From: Costus lasius
Lineage: Eukaryota; Streptophyta; Magnoliopsida; Zingiberales; Costaceae
DNA: 64,000 nucleotides
Assembly: GCA_027563935.2 (NCBI GenBank)
Contig: CM050453.2
Span: 64,650,018-64,714,017, forward strand
Reading direction: 5' to 3'
Shown here: positions 47,776 through 60,382 of the stretch, one piece after another
Layout of the letters: each line of letters opens with the position of its first letter
How positions within the stretch are numbered: the stretch's first letter is position 1
Notes under the pieces: generated by a model
Databases searched by the model: none
What the model saw: the letters and a program-made list of their open reading frames with translations, nothing else
What the model was told of the DNA's origin: nothing
Position numbers and translations under genes: made by a program

Positions 47776-50130
47776 GGAGTATTGTCCGAAAATAACTTAT
47801 GGTATCCTAACCAGCAACCATATAGCTAGATATAATTGGTAACTATATCTCACACATACAAGCCACTAGTGATAAATCACCAGTCCAGAGGTCAAAATGT
47901 CACAACTTAACAACACAGATACACAATTGTTCTACCATACTCAAATGTCAACATATCAGATATCTCAATGCAGCTTTACTAATCATGCATACAGAAATAG
48001 AATATGACCAAATGAACAAGATAAATGATGTCAACCAAATTTAGAAATAAAGCAAACAGACGAATCAAATAGATAATGATCTCAATCTGTTCTAATATAT
48101 GCATCTGACATTAAATCAAAAGAATAAGTAATGATTCTTATATATCCTTAACAACCTAACAAAGGAGTAGGGAAAGATTCCTACCTCAAGTGCTAATATT
48201 CTGAATTCCTCTAAAATCAAAATTATTTTTCCTTCTTAACTGAATAATTTAAATAAAACATATGTTATTATCTATCTTATGCATTAATCCATAACAATAC
48301 CCTCAACCCTTAATTATAATTTAATATGCATATTAGACTCTTACCTGAATAAACTCCACTTGTAGTTGATCACAACCAAACCCCAAGATACTAAAATATC
48401 TAAATCTACCCTAAACAAAATAATACTAGAAAAATTTAGGGTTCACTGGACTTTTATCTAAGGGAGAAGTAATAGAAGGGAAAATAAATATTAAAGATAA
48501 ATAAAATAAAATAAGAAAAACTTACTCCGTTGCAGCGCACGCCAACGAATGTTCGTTCGCTAAAGAAAATCACCACACCCGCCGGGATGTGTAGCCACCA
48601 AAAGGAGTAACTACCGGAAAGGGGATGAAGCTGCCGGAGCTGGAAGAGGAAAGAGCCGCTGGCAAGAGGAGGCGAGTCGCCAATGCTTAGAGAGGAAGGG
48701 GGAGTCGCCGAGGGAAGAAGAACGGTCACAGCTACCGCTGGACCTGCTGCTTGACACCGGAAGGAGAGAAAGAGGACGCTGACGTAGAAAAACTCATCGC
48801 CAGAAGGATATGGAGTTAAAACTGCCAGCACTGGAAGAACATCGTAGCCGCCACCCGCATCACCGAAATCTTGTCGAACGAAAGTCGCTGCACCAAGAGG
48901 AGACGAGGTAGCCACCGGCGCCTCTTCCTAATGCTATCGGACACATGTGGCTGCTTCTGATAGGGAAGACGCGAACGAAGAGGGCAGCAACACATTCGCA
49001 AGGAAGTAACGCATGAAGAGGAAAAAATAATAATAATAAAGATCATGCAGCGCACAAGGGGAAAAAGGTGATTAGGGAAGATAGGGATTAAGTAAAGGTT
49101 TAGGGTATATTTATAGGAAAAAAATTAAAATCTTAATAAATTTTCTCTTTACAAAATAATCCACTAAGTCTTAAAAATTCCCAAACATATCCATAATATT
49201 TTTAATTATATTCACGCAAAAATAAAATAAATTAGGTTATAACAGACATCCTTTCATCCCCAAGCTCCTTTACCTGTCAAGTTCCCACATCTCCCCGAAC
49301 GATCGACATCAAGCCCCCTACCCAACCACTAACCCATCTCGTTCCAGCTTCTCAACATCAAGCTGCCATGACACCAAGATTTTCTCCCATCTCATTCCAA
49401 GCAATCTACGATGAGCATCCCTATTCACTGGCCTCTCTTGTATCTTCAATCTCTCTAGATCTTATGCTTGCCAATCTCCTTATCTCTCCTAAGTAGTCAG
49501 TGCAAAGCTCCCATACTCGCATGCTTCTCCATCTCATTCCATCCTCTCAAATGCCAAGCTCTCGATCAACATCAATGTTTTCAAAAATACGTTCTGGATC
49601 CTAAGACCCAAATTAGGCAAACCGTTCCAGAACGAATGTAGGATTTGAAATATTATAAAATCTTATGATCTCACAATCTTGGTCTTAGGATCGGATAGAA
49701 TCTTACGATCTCACTAATCCTACTCGACCCTAAGTTAATACATAAAATAAATTCATATTATATAAAGAATCAATAATCTATTATGTCAAAAGCTTTTAAT
49801 TGATGTGATATAATTTCTCGTCTTTAATTATTTTAATTTGCTCTTTCTTTGATCAACATTCATCAACTTAAGCTCAGTATCATCTACAACTATATTTGTC
49901 GGCTTCAACTGTTTGTTGGAATAAACTTTGTAATCTTTTTCATTTTTATTTTATTGTCATTACAATATATACCTTTATCTTCATCATTTTTCATATTTTT
50001 ATTTATTGTCTTCATTTCCGAGCATGACTTTATTATTTTTAGTTTTATTGTACAATTTGATTATATCCATCTTCTATTAACTTGTTTCCATTATCATCAC
50101 TTCACAAATATTCAATTTCATTATTTTATA

Positions 50131-50151
50131 CTATATATATATATATGTGTG

Positions 50152-50184
<33 letters not shown>

Positions 50185-50256
50185 GTGTGTATATATATAT
50201 GTGTGTATATATATATATATGTGTATATATATATATATATGTGTATATATATATAT

Positions 50257-50287
<31 letters not shown>

Positions 50288-50850
50288 CATACACACATAT
50301 ATGTATATACATATACACATATATATGTATATTATATATGTATATGTATATATGTACACATATATGTACACATATATGTATATTATATATGTGTATATGT
50401 GCACGTATACATATGTATATATGTATAATATACATATATATGTGTATATGTATATACATATATGTGTGTATGTATACATATACACATATATATATATATA
50501 TATATGTATATACATATACATATACGTATACGTATACGTATACGTATATATATATTATATATGTGTGTATGTACACATATACATATGTATATACATATAT
50601 ATACACATACATACATAAATATATACATATATATATATATATATACATATATGTATATGTATACAAACACATATACATATATACATATACATATACATAT
50701 ACACACGTACACGCACACGCACGCGCACGCGCACGCGCACGCGCACGCGCACATACACATACATATATATATATGTATATACATATATATATATATGTAT
50801 ATACATATATATATATATGTATATACATATATATATATATATGTATAGAT
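50131..50850. repeat. ~720-bp compound microsatellite, (TA)n(TG)n(CA)n(CG)n
   Basis: The stretch is almost wholly alternating pyrimidine-purine: TATA and TGTATA runs, inverted copies such as TATGTATATACATA, and a CGCACGCGCACGCG run near 50712-50750. Long open frames run through it on all sides but encode only I, Y, V, C, H, T, A and R runs and are artefacts. Flanking DNA (49570-50125, 50850-51000) is AT-rich with no gene. Confidence 0.95.
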
Positions 50851-51190
50851 ATATATTTATTTTTTTATTACTTATTACTTATTTGAATATTTTTCATTCT
50901 CTTCAGTTATATTTTAAAAAATATATTTTTTTAGTGATTTGGTAGGATCTTATGACTCGATTCTATATTTCGATGCTATAAAGTTTTTATCGTTCCTAGG
51001 TAGGATCCCAATCACAACCTTGGTCAGCATTAAGCTCCCATATCAGTGAGCTCCCCATCTTATAGTGGTCTCTTCATTTCTTCTTAAACAACACAACACC
51101 CCACCCAAATAGCTTCTTTTTAAAAGCACAAAACTTTCTAAAAATACTCTTCCTCGCAACACAATAGCAACGGAACCAAATGGGCCCTAA

Positions 51191-52136
51191 GAAAAATTAA
51201 AGGACAACATTTAGATGACTAACAGGTAGTTGGAAGCATAACAGGTCAGCCAACAGCAAAAGGGAAGCATACAAAAAGATTTAACCTCTCATTGAAGATA
51301 GTGCAACGAAAAAAACAGAACATTGCCAAAGGCTAGATTAAGCGGTAAAGAGCAAGTGAGTAGTCAACCTCAAGTTCGCTGAGGACTACTTTTATTAATT
51401 GTTGTCCTTTTTGAGGGGTCAAAATCCTCCAAGGCAACTTCATTGCATAATGGGAGACTAAAAGCATGGTTGCCCACATAGATCTCCTGTTACCTTGAAG
51501 CAATAACAATAGAGATTATGAAAACGTGGATGCTGACTGTCACCTAAATAAGTTCATTGATGGTGATAGTACTGGAACATCAAACTCAGACATGGCAGAG
51601 ATTTAATCAAATATGAGTTTCACTAGCCAAGTAAAGAAAATCCTCCTAAGTCGTAAGTTGAGTGTTAATAGATGCTGAAGGGAAAGGGAGGCCACGGAAG
51701 GAACAGAGCTCGTGGATAGCCTTTGAAAAAAGCATATACATATAAGAATGAAAGGTGCTAAAGCAAGAAGAATTCACTCAATAAATGATGGCTTAGATGT
51801 ATTCACGAGGAAGACTTCGACCTATTATCAATAGTTGGTGGTAAGGTTTCATGCTAGGTTCAACTTAAGGATAGAATTAAGAGTAGGGGTGGCAAGAGGA
51901 ATACTGAGTGCTATGATCATCAAGGACTAAGGTATAGAAGAAGGTTCTTTAACAATGATGGCAAAGAGCAAATGCATGCCCGTCATAAATCATCGATGGT
52001 TAGAGTGCCTTCTGAGGTTGACAAGGACTAGGGAGGTTGAGTTGGATAGATTGGTAGGGCTCGTATTAGAGACAATATTCTTGCACTAATGTGCCATGTA
52101 CCCCAAACTCACATTCACTAAAGAGGATGCTAAAAT
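51191..52136. other. Gap without a recognisable gene
   Basis: Only short frames are present on both strands. No domain, array or terminal repeat was recognised. The base composition is that of decayed intergenic DNA. Confidence 0.45.
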
Positions 52137-52353
52137 TGTTAATAGTTAGGGTTATAATTAATAATAGTTAAAATTAGTAATATTAGAAATAGTATTCTAT
52201 AAATAGTAAGTAATAATTAAAATATTATTATATACTTAATACCTCTATATATAGAGATTGCATTTATTCTATAATTGAATAAAGAGATTAATACAATATA
52301 GCCCTGGGTTTTCTATATTTTATTTTCTCTATCTCTTTTCCTCTACTCTAACA
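52137..52353 (+). mobile_element. Short Copia-type LTR L (217 bp)
   Basis: It starts TGTTAATAGTTAGGG and ends CTCTACTCTAACA. It contains a TATA-like TATATATAGAG and an AATAAA signal shortly after, in promoter/poly-A order. Directly after it stands TAGTATCAAAGCAGG, a twice-mutated tRNA-Met primer site, so it was the 5' LTR of a small-LTR Copia element on the plus strand. It is unlike the 1.7-kb LTRs elsewhere in the window. Confidence 0.75.
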
Positions 52354-52368
52354 TAGTATCAAAGCAGG
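52354..52368 (+). other. Degraded tRNA-Met primer binding site after LTR L
   Basis: TAGTATCAAAGC resembles the intact TGGTATCAGAGC of elements B and F with two changes and directly follows the LTR end. Confidence 0.65.
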
Positions 52369-53090
52369 TTTTTTAAACCCTAAACGCTTTTCTCAACTGA
52401 TATTAGACTAGAAAACCCTAATCTTCTCTCTCTTTTTCTTTCTCCATCGTGGTACTGTTTATGGGCAATACTGTTTATATGGTATGGTTCATCCGTATTA
52501 CAACACTGTTCATCTATATAGTGGTACTATTCATCGCCACTATATCTTGTAGACGAAGCCTTACGTCATCCTCCATTGTTGGCAACTACTTATACCACCT
52601 ACTACTTCTGCCGGCGATATCTTATGCTGCCTATTACTTAGGCTGGCGATGCCTCATGCAACATTACTGATCCGTGAGAGATTTGTTGATATTTTACAAA
52701 TACTAGTTTGGACTAGGACAAACAACTCAAGATAAAGATGATCTCCTATGATGGATATCTAGATAAATAAAAAATCATGCATTTGGAATTATTGTAAAGA
52801 AAACAAATTATTTTGTAATAGATAGATTTATTTTATTAAGTCACTTAGTGTCCTTAGCTTAATCCTTATGATAAGCATAAGAATCCCATAATTGATTAAA
52901 GTTTATGCTGAATTATTCTAGAATACACTCAAGACTGGTAAGGTTTGATTTCATATGACATGATTTCACTTGGATCAATTTCAAAAATCTAATGGATTTA
53001 CGTGAAAGTTGTCATTTGATTGAGAATTAAAACTTGTTAGAATCACATAAAACTTAACATTTGAGAATCACATTCAATAACTTCATATAA
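52369..53090 (+). other. Non-coding remnant between LTR L and pol remnant G
   Basis: A 73-codon frame at 52449 has no known domain and lies in what would be leader. No gag or zinc knuckle was recognised, so gag is lost or decayed. Confidence 0.45.
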
Positions 53091-55200
53091 TTAGGTTGTT
53101 AGATTCAACTTCTTTTGAGTTTGATACTTGCGAGCCTTGTTTATTAAGGAAAGATATCCTTCACCAAGATAAGTGAGGACAGGAGGTTTGTTGGATCTCA
53201 TACATAGTGATATGTGTGGGTCATTAATAAGCCAGCCAAAGGAGGGTACCAATACTTCATCACGTTTACTGATGACTTTAGTAGATATGATTATGTTTAA
53301 TTGATGAGACATAAGTCTGAATCTTTAGAGAAATTTAAAGAGTTCAGACATGAAGTAAAAAAACTAGATTGGTAGATCTATTAAGACTCTTTGATCAGAT
53401 CATGGTGGAAAGTACTTGAGCAAAGAGTTCTTTGACTATTTGAGAGAGTGTGAGATTATATCCCTACTCACTCCTCCTGGAGCACCTCAGTGGAATAGTG
53501 TCTGAGAAGAGATTAAACTTTACTAAATATGGTTCGATGTATGATGAGTCATGAAACTCTATCGCACTCTTTTTGGACACTTGAGACAGCTTCTCTGATA
53601 CTGAATAATGTTTTATTTAATAGTATCTCAAAGATTCCATATAAGGTATGAACTGGGAGATGACTGAATCTCTCTTTTATTAGAGTTTGGGATGTGAGAT
53701 ATGTCAAATATCATGATTCTAGTAAGCTAGGACCCAGATTTGATAAATGTGTATTTGTATGGTGTCCTAAGAAAACTAAAGGATACTACTTCTACATTCC
53801 AATTGAGAACAAAATTTTTATTGCTCGGGGTGCTGTCTTTTTAAAGAAGAAATTTCTCTTAAAGGAAGCTAGTGGGAGGAAGTTTGAGTTGGAGGAAGTT
53901 CAAGTTCAACCATAAGACACTGAGATGAAACCTGAGTCACTTGCACCAGTTGTTGTATAACCGGAGGCTCAAACATAGATTCATTATGCATTTGAGAGGT
54001 ATGGGTCGCTGCCGACCCAACACAATTGAATCTTTATCATTGAGGATGAATCTAGGATTTATGAGGAGACAGTCACTAGACCAGACTCTGAGAGATAGCT
54101 TGAGGTCATGCGATCTAAGATGGATTCCATGTCAGCTAACCAAGTCTGGGATTTGGTTGAGCTGCCTGATAGGATAAAACCTAGGGTGTAAATGGGTCTT
54201 CAAGAAGAAGACTGATGGAAACATAGTTACTCATAAGGGTAGACTTGTGGCTAATGAATTTAATATGGTCCAGGGTATGGACTATGATGAAACCTTCTCG
54301 TCAGTTGTCATGATAAAATTCATTCAAATCTTGGTTGCTATAGCTACATATCATAACTATGAGATATGACAAATGGATATTAAGACAACATTCCTTAACG
54401 GGAAACTAATAGAAGATATGTATATTACACAGCCGGATGGTTTCATATATCCTGCAAAGGCTAAAAAGGGTCTGCAGGCTAAAGAGATCAATTTATGAAT
54501 TAAAACAAGTCTCTCAAAGTTAAAATCTTCGATTTAATGAGGTAGTAAGAGATTATGACTTTATCAAAAGGGAAAATGACAACCTATGTGTACAGCAAAT
54601 TCAGTAGGAGCTTGGTGACTTTTTTGGTCTTGTATTTCGATGACACTACTCATCGGAAATGACATCCCTAGTCTTCAAGCTATCGAGATGTGGTTAGGGA
54701 AGTGTTTCAAGATGAAAGACTTAGGGGAGACCGCCTATATCCTAGATGTGAGGATCTTCAAGGATAGATCCAAAAAGCTCCTGGCCTCGAGTCAGAGTAC
54801 CTACATTGATAAAATCCTAGAGAGGTTCAACTTGGAGCAATCTAATAAGGGATACCTTCCGGTAAGACATGGCTTTACTCTCTCAAAGAGCTAATGTCCC
54901 ACCACATAAACTAAGATGGATGACATGAGTCGAGTACCCTATGCTTTGGCAGTAGATTCGATGCAATGTTGTGTACTAGACTAGACGTGACTTATGCTGT
55001 AAGCATAATTAACCGATACTAATCCAATATAGGACTTCAGTACTAATAGTTGTAAAGAACATCCTGAAATATCTAAAAAGAACCAAGAATTTGTTCTTTG
55101 GTATATGGACAGGAAGAGCTCAATATTCACTAACGCATCATTCCAGTGAGACCTTGATGACTTCAGATCGTAGGCAGGCTATGTGTTCAAGATAAATGGT
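53091..55200 (+). pseudogene. Element G: decayed Copia pol (integrase to RT)
   Basis: Three forward frames read, in order, as a Copia integrase (GGYQYFITFTDDFSRYDYV block near 53235; SLLTPPGAPQWN near 53460; KGYYFY and VFLKKKFLLKEASGRK near 53780-53880), RT (QVWDLVELP near 54140; DYDETFSSVVM near 54280; TFLNGK near 54390; NDIPSLQAIEMWLGKCF near 54650) and the RT thumb (STYIDKILERF, YLPVRHGF). Many stops and frameshifts interrupt it, and the YVDD site reads as a YFDD-like remnant. It belongs to the same broad clade as A, B and F but is much older. RNase H is missing: the frame passes straight into LTR sequence. Confidence 0.88.
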
Positions 55201-55203
55201 TAA

Positions 55204-56822
55204 GGACAAACTTTGATACAACCTAACACCTCATCATAGTTAGAAGATTATAACAGTTTTCATTGGGTATGTCACAACCCATATGAGAAGATCAATTGAT
55301 AGACATAGAATTTACCCCTTCCTGAGAGAAGCTTATATCCATGGGCCCTATATGAATGCATGACTGAAAGTGTAGTCATACCCAGGTAAAAGTTTGATTT
55401 AGTCATAACCATATGATTGAGTATAAACAAAGTGATAACACACTTTGTCCAATCGGGATGTCAATTTGGCAAAGGGACTATAATGTATAGATACATTATT
55501 GCGATGATGGCGATGTCGATATAGACAACTATTCCAAAAACTTTGGTAGTAGTGATGTACTGCTAGGTGTCACTTACTACTTGTGATGATATGAGTTTAT
55601 CACTGTCAACGTATGAGAAACCTACAGGGTCGTACACCTTAATACTTGAGTTATCGTATTGATCGTGTAACCTTATGATTAGATCGTTTTGAGCTATCTG
55701 CGCATATGTGCTTAATGAGATAGAGAAGACTTATTGGAGCCAAAATTTATTTTTTGCAAGTTGACCCTGAGTTAACCATGGTTAGTTATATTTAACTAGG
55801 GTTGCATCGGATTGAGTCCGATGGCTTAATCAACTTGCTTAATGAAGTCCGACATGGTCCAATGGGCCATGAGGATAAGATACATGGGCTTAAGGGTATA
55901 ATAGGGATGATATTAAGGCACATGCGCATGGAGTTCTAATTAGATTAGGAGTAGCGCCTATGACCTCATTAGACATCCCACTTGACATTTGGACTTGGTC
56001 AAAACGTATGGAAGGAAGGATTGCCTCCTTTAGCAAGCCTTGGGTGCATAGCTACCTCTAAGCAATCATGGCATTGCCTTAGCTAATTGGATTAGGATTT
56101 GCGCCTTTACCTCGTTAGGCAATCCATCTTGGCATTTTTGACATGGTCCTAGCATAAGATTAGAAGGATTGCTTCTTTGGAAGGTGTTGGGGCGCATATG
56201 GCTGAATAGACTTGCTTGGTAAGGCCTTGGCGCATATAGTAGATGACTAGGAAAATAAGGAAGGAGTTTGGAATCTTTCCTCTGCCACCCTTCCATGTAC
56301 CCTAGCCGTATGCATCTTCATCTAAGCACCTATATTAGTGAAGCCTCCCACCCCTCTTTAGGACACATCAAATCCTCGGCGTGAGACAACATAGAGGCGT
56401 GAGAAAGGCTCTTAGCACAAGTCATCTTCCAACAAGGCTGCAAGCTTCTTCCCTTCCTCCTCTTGGCGCCAGTGGTGATAGGGCGGCATCTCCTCTTCCT
56501 CCTTGCTCTTGGCGCAACTTCCTCCTTGTGGGTGGCGCAAGTAAGCAAGGACTCTCCCTAAGGTATGGATCTTTTTCCCGAGGCTATCACCGAATGTGGA
56601 AGAAGAGAACTCGGGGGATTGGTGGTATGCGAGACTGCAAAGGGCACACGCGTGGGTGCCTTACATCGCTTCGTCTTAATCGCTCTAAGGTATCCTTCTC
56701 TTCTCATCGTATCGATCCCCTCGAATGACTCAATCTTTTGGGTTTTTGAGACTAGTTTGTTTTGAGGAATTACTTCCGCTGTATATAATAAAAATTTTAA
56801 AATTCTCCAAGGTTTCCGAACA
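55204..56822 (+). mobile_element. Element G 3' LTR, truncated at its start
   Basis: The sequence joins the H/I LTR family in mid-LTR (TACAACCTAA, then AGTGTAGTCATACCCAGG and the TGATGTACTG..TAGGTG block) and runs to an end at TTTCCGAACA. The U3 start and the adjoining RNase H were deleted together. The last 500 bases resemble the matching part of H: a GGTATGGATCTTTTTCCCGA region against CATGGATCTTCTTCCCAA. Confidence 0.68.
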
Positions 56823-57129
56823 CTACATGTATGTATGCATTACTTAAATATAACATATTCATATTTGTATACACATGGTGTGGGGTCATTTTTGGTCATG
56901 TTTAGATATAATTGATCTTTTCAAATTCACCTTAAATTAATAAGGCTTTTTTGTTTAATGGGTTCTGACTTCCAATAAGCGTAAGCACTCATTGTTAATT
57001 ACCCTTGAAAATCAGGGAACCTTTAATTAAGATATCTATATAAGTAGATAGACAACATCACATAATTGGAGAACAACATAATTTATAAATTTTATATCAA
57101 TACATGGCTTATGAATAACTTAAAATTTA
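56823..57129. other. AT-rich spacer, nothing recognised
   Basis: There is no frame or repeat of note between the G LTR and the minisatellite. Confidence 0.4.
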
Positions 57130-58155
57130 AATATTCGGCCTTGATGGCTTGTAAATATTTGAACTTGAGATACTTGGCTTTAATGGCTTGTGAGTATTTG
57201 AGTTTGGTATATACTCAGCCTTGATGGCTTGACAGCTTGTGAGTAGTTGAACTTGATGTGTACTCAGCCTTGATGGCTTATGAGTATTTGGATTTAGATA
57301 TGTGCTCGGCCTTAATGGCTTGTGAGCATTTGGACTTGATTTGTACTCGGCCTTGATGGCCTATGGGCATTTGAACTTGATTTATGGTCGGCCTTGATGG
57401 CTTGTGAGCATTTGAACTTAATATATGCTCGGCCTTAATGGCTTATGAGCATTTGATCTTGATTTATGCTCGGCTTTAATGACTTGTGAGCATTTTAATT
57501 TGATTTGTGCTCAGCCTTGATGGCTGATGAGCATTTGGATTTAGACATGTACTTAGCCTCTTGTGAGCATTTGAATTTAGACATATACTCGATTTTGATG
57601 ACTTATGAGTATTCAATTTTATATGAGCTCGACCTCAACGGCTTTTGAGCATTTAAACTTCATTTGATACTCGGCTTCAATAGCTTATGAGTATTTACAC
57701 TTGATTTGTACTCGGCCTCGATGGCTTATGAGTATTGGGTTTGATTTGTGCTCGGCCTTGATGGCTTGTGAGCGTTTAGATTTAATATGTGCTCAGCCTT
57801 AGTGGCTTATGAGCATTTGGATTTGATTTCCGCTCGGCCTTGATGGTTTATGAGCATTTGAATTTAATTTATGCTCGACCTTATTGGCTTATAAGCATTT
57901 GAATTTAATTTATGCTCGGCCTTGACGACTTATGAGCACTGGATTTGATATGTGCTCGGCCTTGATGGCTTATGAGCATTTGAACTTGATTTGCGCACAG
58001 CCTCGACGGCTTGTGAGCATTTGAACTTGAATTATGCTCGGCCTTAATGGCTTATGAGCATTTGGATTTAGACATGTGCTCGGTCTTGATGGCTTATGAG
58101 CGCTTGAACTTGATTTATACTCGGTCCTGATTTGTGAGCATTTGAACTTGATTTA
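57130..58155. repeat. ~42-bp minisatellite, about 24 diverged units
   Basis: The core of each unit is CTCGGCCTTGATGGCTTATG followed by AGCATTTGAACTTGATTT and a variable TA-rich end. Units differ from each other by 10-30%. The period is a multiple of three, so frames can stay in register, but each frame has unit-wise stops on the plus strand. No gene is supported. Confidence 0.9.
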
Positions 58156-58379
58156 TCATGAGGAATAATTATTTTATCTTGGAGCATCACATACACAATA
58201 TCATATTGAGGAGCTACGCCCAGATAACAAGCATCAACGTATGCATCTCCCAAACAATATTATATCATGTATATGATGGGTTTGATCAAAATAGGTTGAG
58301 TGAGTTAATTAGCTCATATTCAACCGGATGAAATTTATGTTTTAATTTAAATCCAAGACTTTATTTGAGAAGATTTGAC

Positions 58380-59470
58380 TTAATTTTATAGGGATAAATA
58401 CCCAGATTACATCAATGACTGTCCATTTGACTCATGTTGATGAAAATCATCTTTAGCCATCAAATATCTGATTTTCTAATAGTTATTGATCTAAATTCAT
58501 AGATCTGTTTAATTCAGGACTCGGATCTAGAATCCGACATCATGTTTGGAAAGATCAAGTTCAATTTAATAGGGATCAACTCCCTGATCTTATCAAATAT
58601 CAACTGATTGACCTAGATATGTCCGGATCATTGTTAACTGTTGATTATTTAGATCAAATTTAAATTCACAAATATGTTTTAATCTAGAATTCGGATCGAA
58701 AATCAGATATCATATTTGGAGAGATTAGGTTCGATATAACTAGAATCGACACCTTGATCATGTCGAAAGTCAACCAATTGACTCAAATATGCTCATATCA
58801 TTTTCAATCATTCATTCGTAGATCTGCTTTAATCCATAATTCAGATCAAAAATTTGATATCATATATGAGAAGATCAGGTTCAAATTAGTAGGAATCAAC
58901 TCCTTGATCATGTCAAACGTCAACCGATTAATTTAGATATGTCTAGATCATTGTCGGCCGTTGATTTTCAAATTCATCTTGACCATTCACTTAAATTCGC
59001 GAGTATATTTCAATCCATAATCCGGATCGAAAATCCAATATTATATTTGGCAAGATCAATGTCGAGATAATAGGAATCGACTCCTTGATCACATCAATAG
59101 TTAACCAATTGACCTAGATATGCTTAGATCAATGTTAGCCATTGATTTTAGAGTTTAGATCAGTCTCATTTTGACCGTTCGTATAAATTCAGTGATCTGT
59201 TTTGATTCAAGTCTCCGATCGAAAATCTAATATCATATTTGGAGAGATCAAGTTTGACTTAGTAAGATCGACATTTTGATTTAGATTTATATCTGATTTA
59301 TCACGACCGTTCATTTAAATTTATATATTTGCTTCAATCCGAGTCTCAAATCGAAAATCTGATATTATATTTGGAGAGATCAGATTCGACTTAGTAGGGA
59401 TCGACACCATTATCATGTCAACCGTCAACGGATGGACCTAGATACGTTCCGATTATTCTCAGCCATACAT
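58380..59470. repeat. Degenerate ~130-195-bp tandem repeat, about six units
   Basis: The block GGATCGAAAATC-GATATCATATTTGG recurs near 58523, 58693, 58843, 59023, 59217 and 59348. It is followed each time by a GATCA-GTTCGA / GATCGAC-CCTTGATCATGTC stretch and a TTGACCTAGATATG word. Spacing is uneven, as expected from old duplications with indels. Confidence 0.78.
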
Positions 59471-60380
59471 TTTAATTTTAGATCTGAGCCGTTAGCTCGG
59501 TTCTGATTGATCGTGACCGTTAGATCAAAGTAAAAGATCTGAATCGTCAGATTTCATGTGAATGGATCCGAACCTTTGAATTCAATCTATTAAATCAGAC
59601 CGATTCCCAACCGTCCGATTAATATTGAAGTAATCTTGAGCGTCTATTCGATTTGAATCTAGAGCGTTGATTTGATTTTGACGAAGCTAATCCATTAATT
59701 TAAATTTATTAAGTCGGCTAAATCTCAGCAGTTAGATTTTATTCGAAATAATCTGGAGCATCGATTTGATGAAGATCTGGACCGTTGATTTCATGAGATG
59801 AATTTCGGCCGTTGGATTTAATTTATTAGATTGTATTAATCTCGGCCGTCCGATGTGAGATGAAGTGATCTAGATCGTCAATTTTTGTTTTAATTTGGAT
59901 CGTCGATTTGTTTTAACGTATCTGGACCATTCGTTTCTTCTCTTCGTTACCCTCGACGACAACGGTGGCGTTCGAAGATTAGGGTTCGTTGCTGCCGTCC
60001 GTTCACCGCATCTCAGGCCAATCGGCTCCGCCAGTGCCTTCCCTATGTCGGGAAGGATTCATGGCCGGAGTTTGACGCCTTCTGGTGGAGTATCGGCAGC
60101 CAGACGACAATTTAGGTGGAAATAGGGGTACCGGCAATTTTTCATTTGATTCTGGCGATCTAGCCGTTAGATAGTCGATCCTTTAGGTTGTAGGTTCGCC
60201 GGCGTGAGGAGAGCATGCAGGCGTGATTTTAACGAGATCATCGGATGTCGAATTATTACAATAGAAGCTACGGCGAAGGGGAGGACTCCGGCGTGAAGCT
60301 TCGTATGTACATGAGCGCCTGCGACGGGGCTTCCAAGTGACGACGATAAATTTTCTTTTCGTCTAGAAAATTAGAATATT
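59470..60380. other. Repeat-like stretch with CCGTTGATTT words, then GC-richer DNA
   Basis: Words such as GGACCGTTGATTT and GGCCGTTGGATTT recur loosely to about 59930. The 76-codon frame at 59895 has no known domain. The composition resembles LTR-like blocks at 33060-33250, so a large LTR is possible but unproven. Confidence 0.4.
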
Positions 60381-60382
60381 AT

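Larger units (their letters stand above)
45477..49244 (-). mobile_element. Solo LTR K (~2.0 kb without J2), TSD GACAT
   Basis: GACAT occurs at 45472-45476 and 49245-49249. The enclosed sequence starts TATCATGCCC and ends GGTTATAACA, giving imperfect inverted ends TGTTATAACC / GGGCATGATA in element sense, with one end base changed from the canonical TG..CA. Removing J2 and one copy of its TSD leaves about 2018 bp, with no pol sequence. A GC-rich part (48530-49010) holds a 153-codon frame without a known domain. Size and ends fit a Gypsy solo LTR. Confidence 0.75.
44919..51187. mobile_element. Possible old DNA transposon enclosing K, J2 and the microsatellite
   Basis: The ends are imperfect inverted repeats (GG-TCCATTT-G on the left, reverse complement of GGGCCCATTTGG on the right) flanked by TAA at 44916-44918 and 51188-51190, as in PIF/Harbinger elements. 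Without the nested LTRs it would be about 2.5 kb and has no transposase frame that I can see. The internal sequence holds loose repeats of a CATCTCATTCCAA..AAGCTTC..CTC type (45120-45470, 49245-49600, 51000-51060). The match is weak and the call is tentative. Confidence 0.35.

Noticed and set aside
49849..50886. 345-codon frame and its many overlapping partners
   Set aside because: It is a translation of the TA/TG microsatellite with extreme I, Y and C runs. Frames are open on both strands because the repeat lacks stops.
57130..58155. Possible repeat protein from the 42-bp array
   Set aside because: Although the period is a multiple of three, the plus frames meet stops in most units and no flanking start or domain is present.
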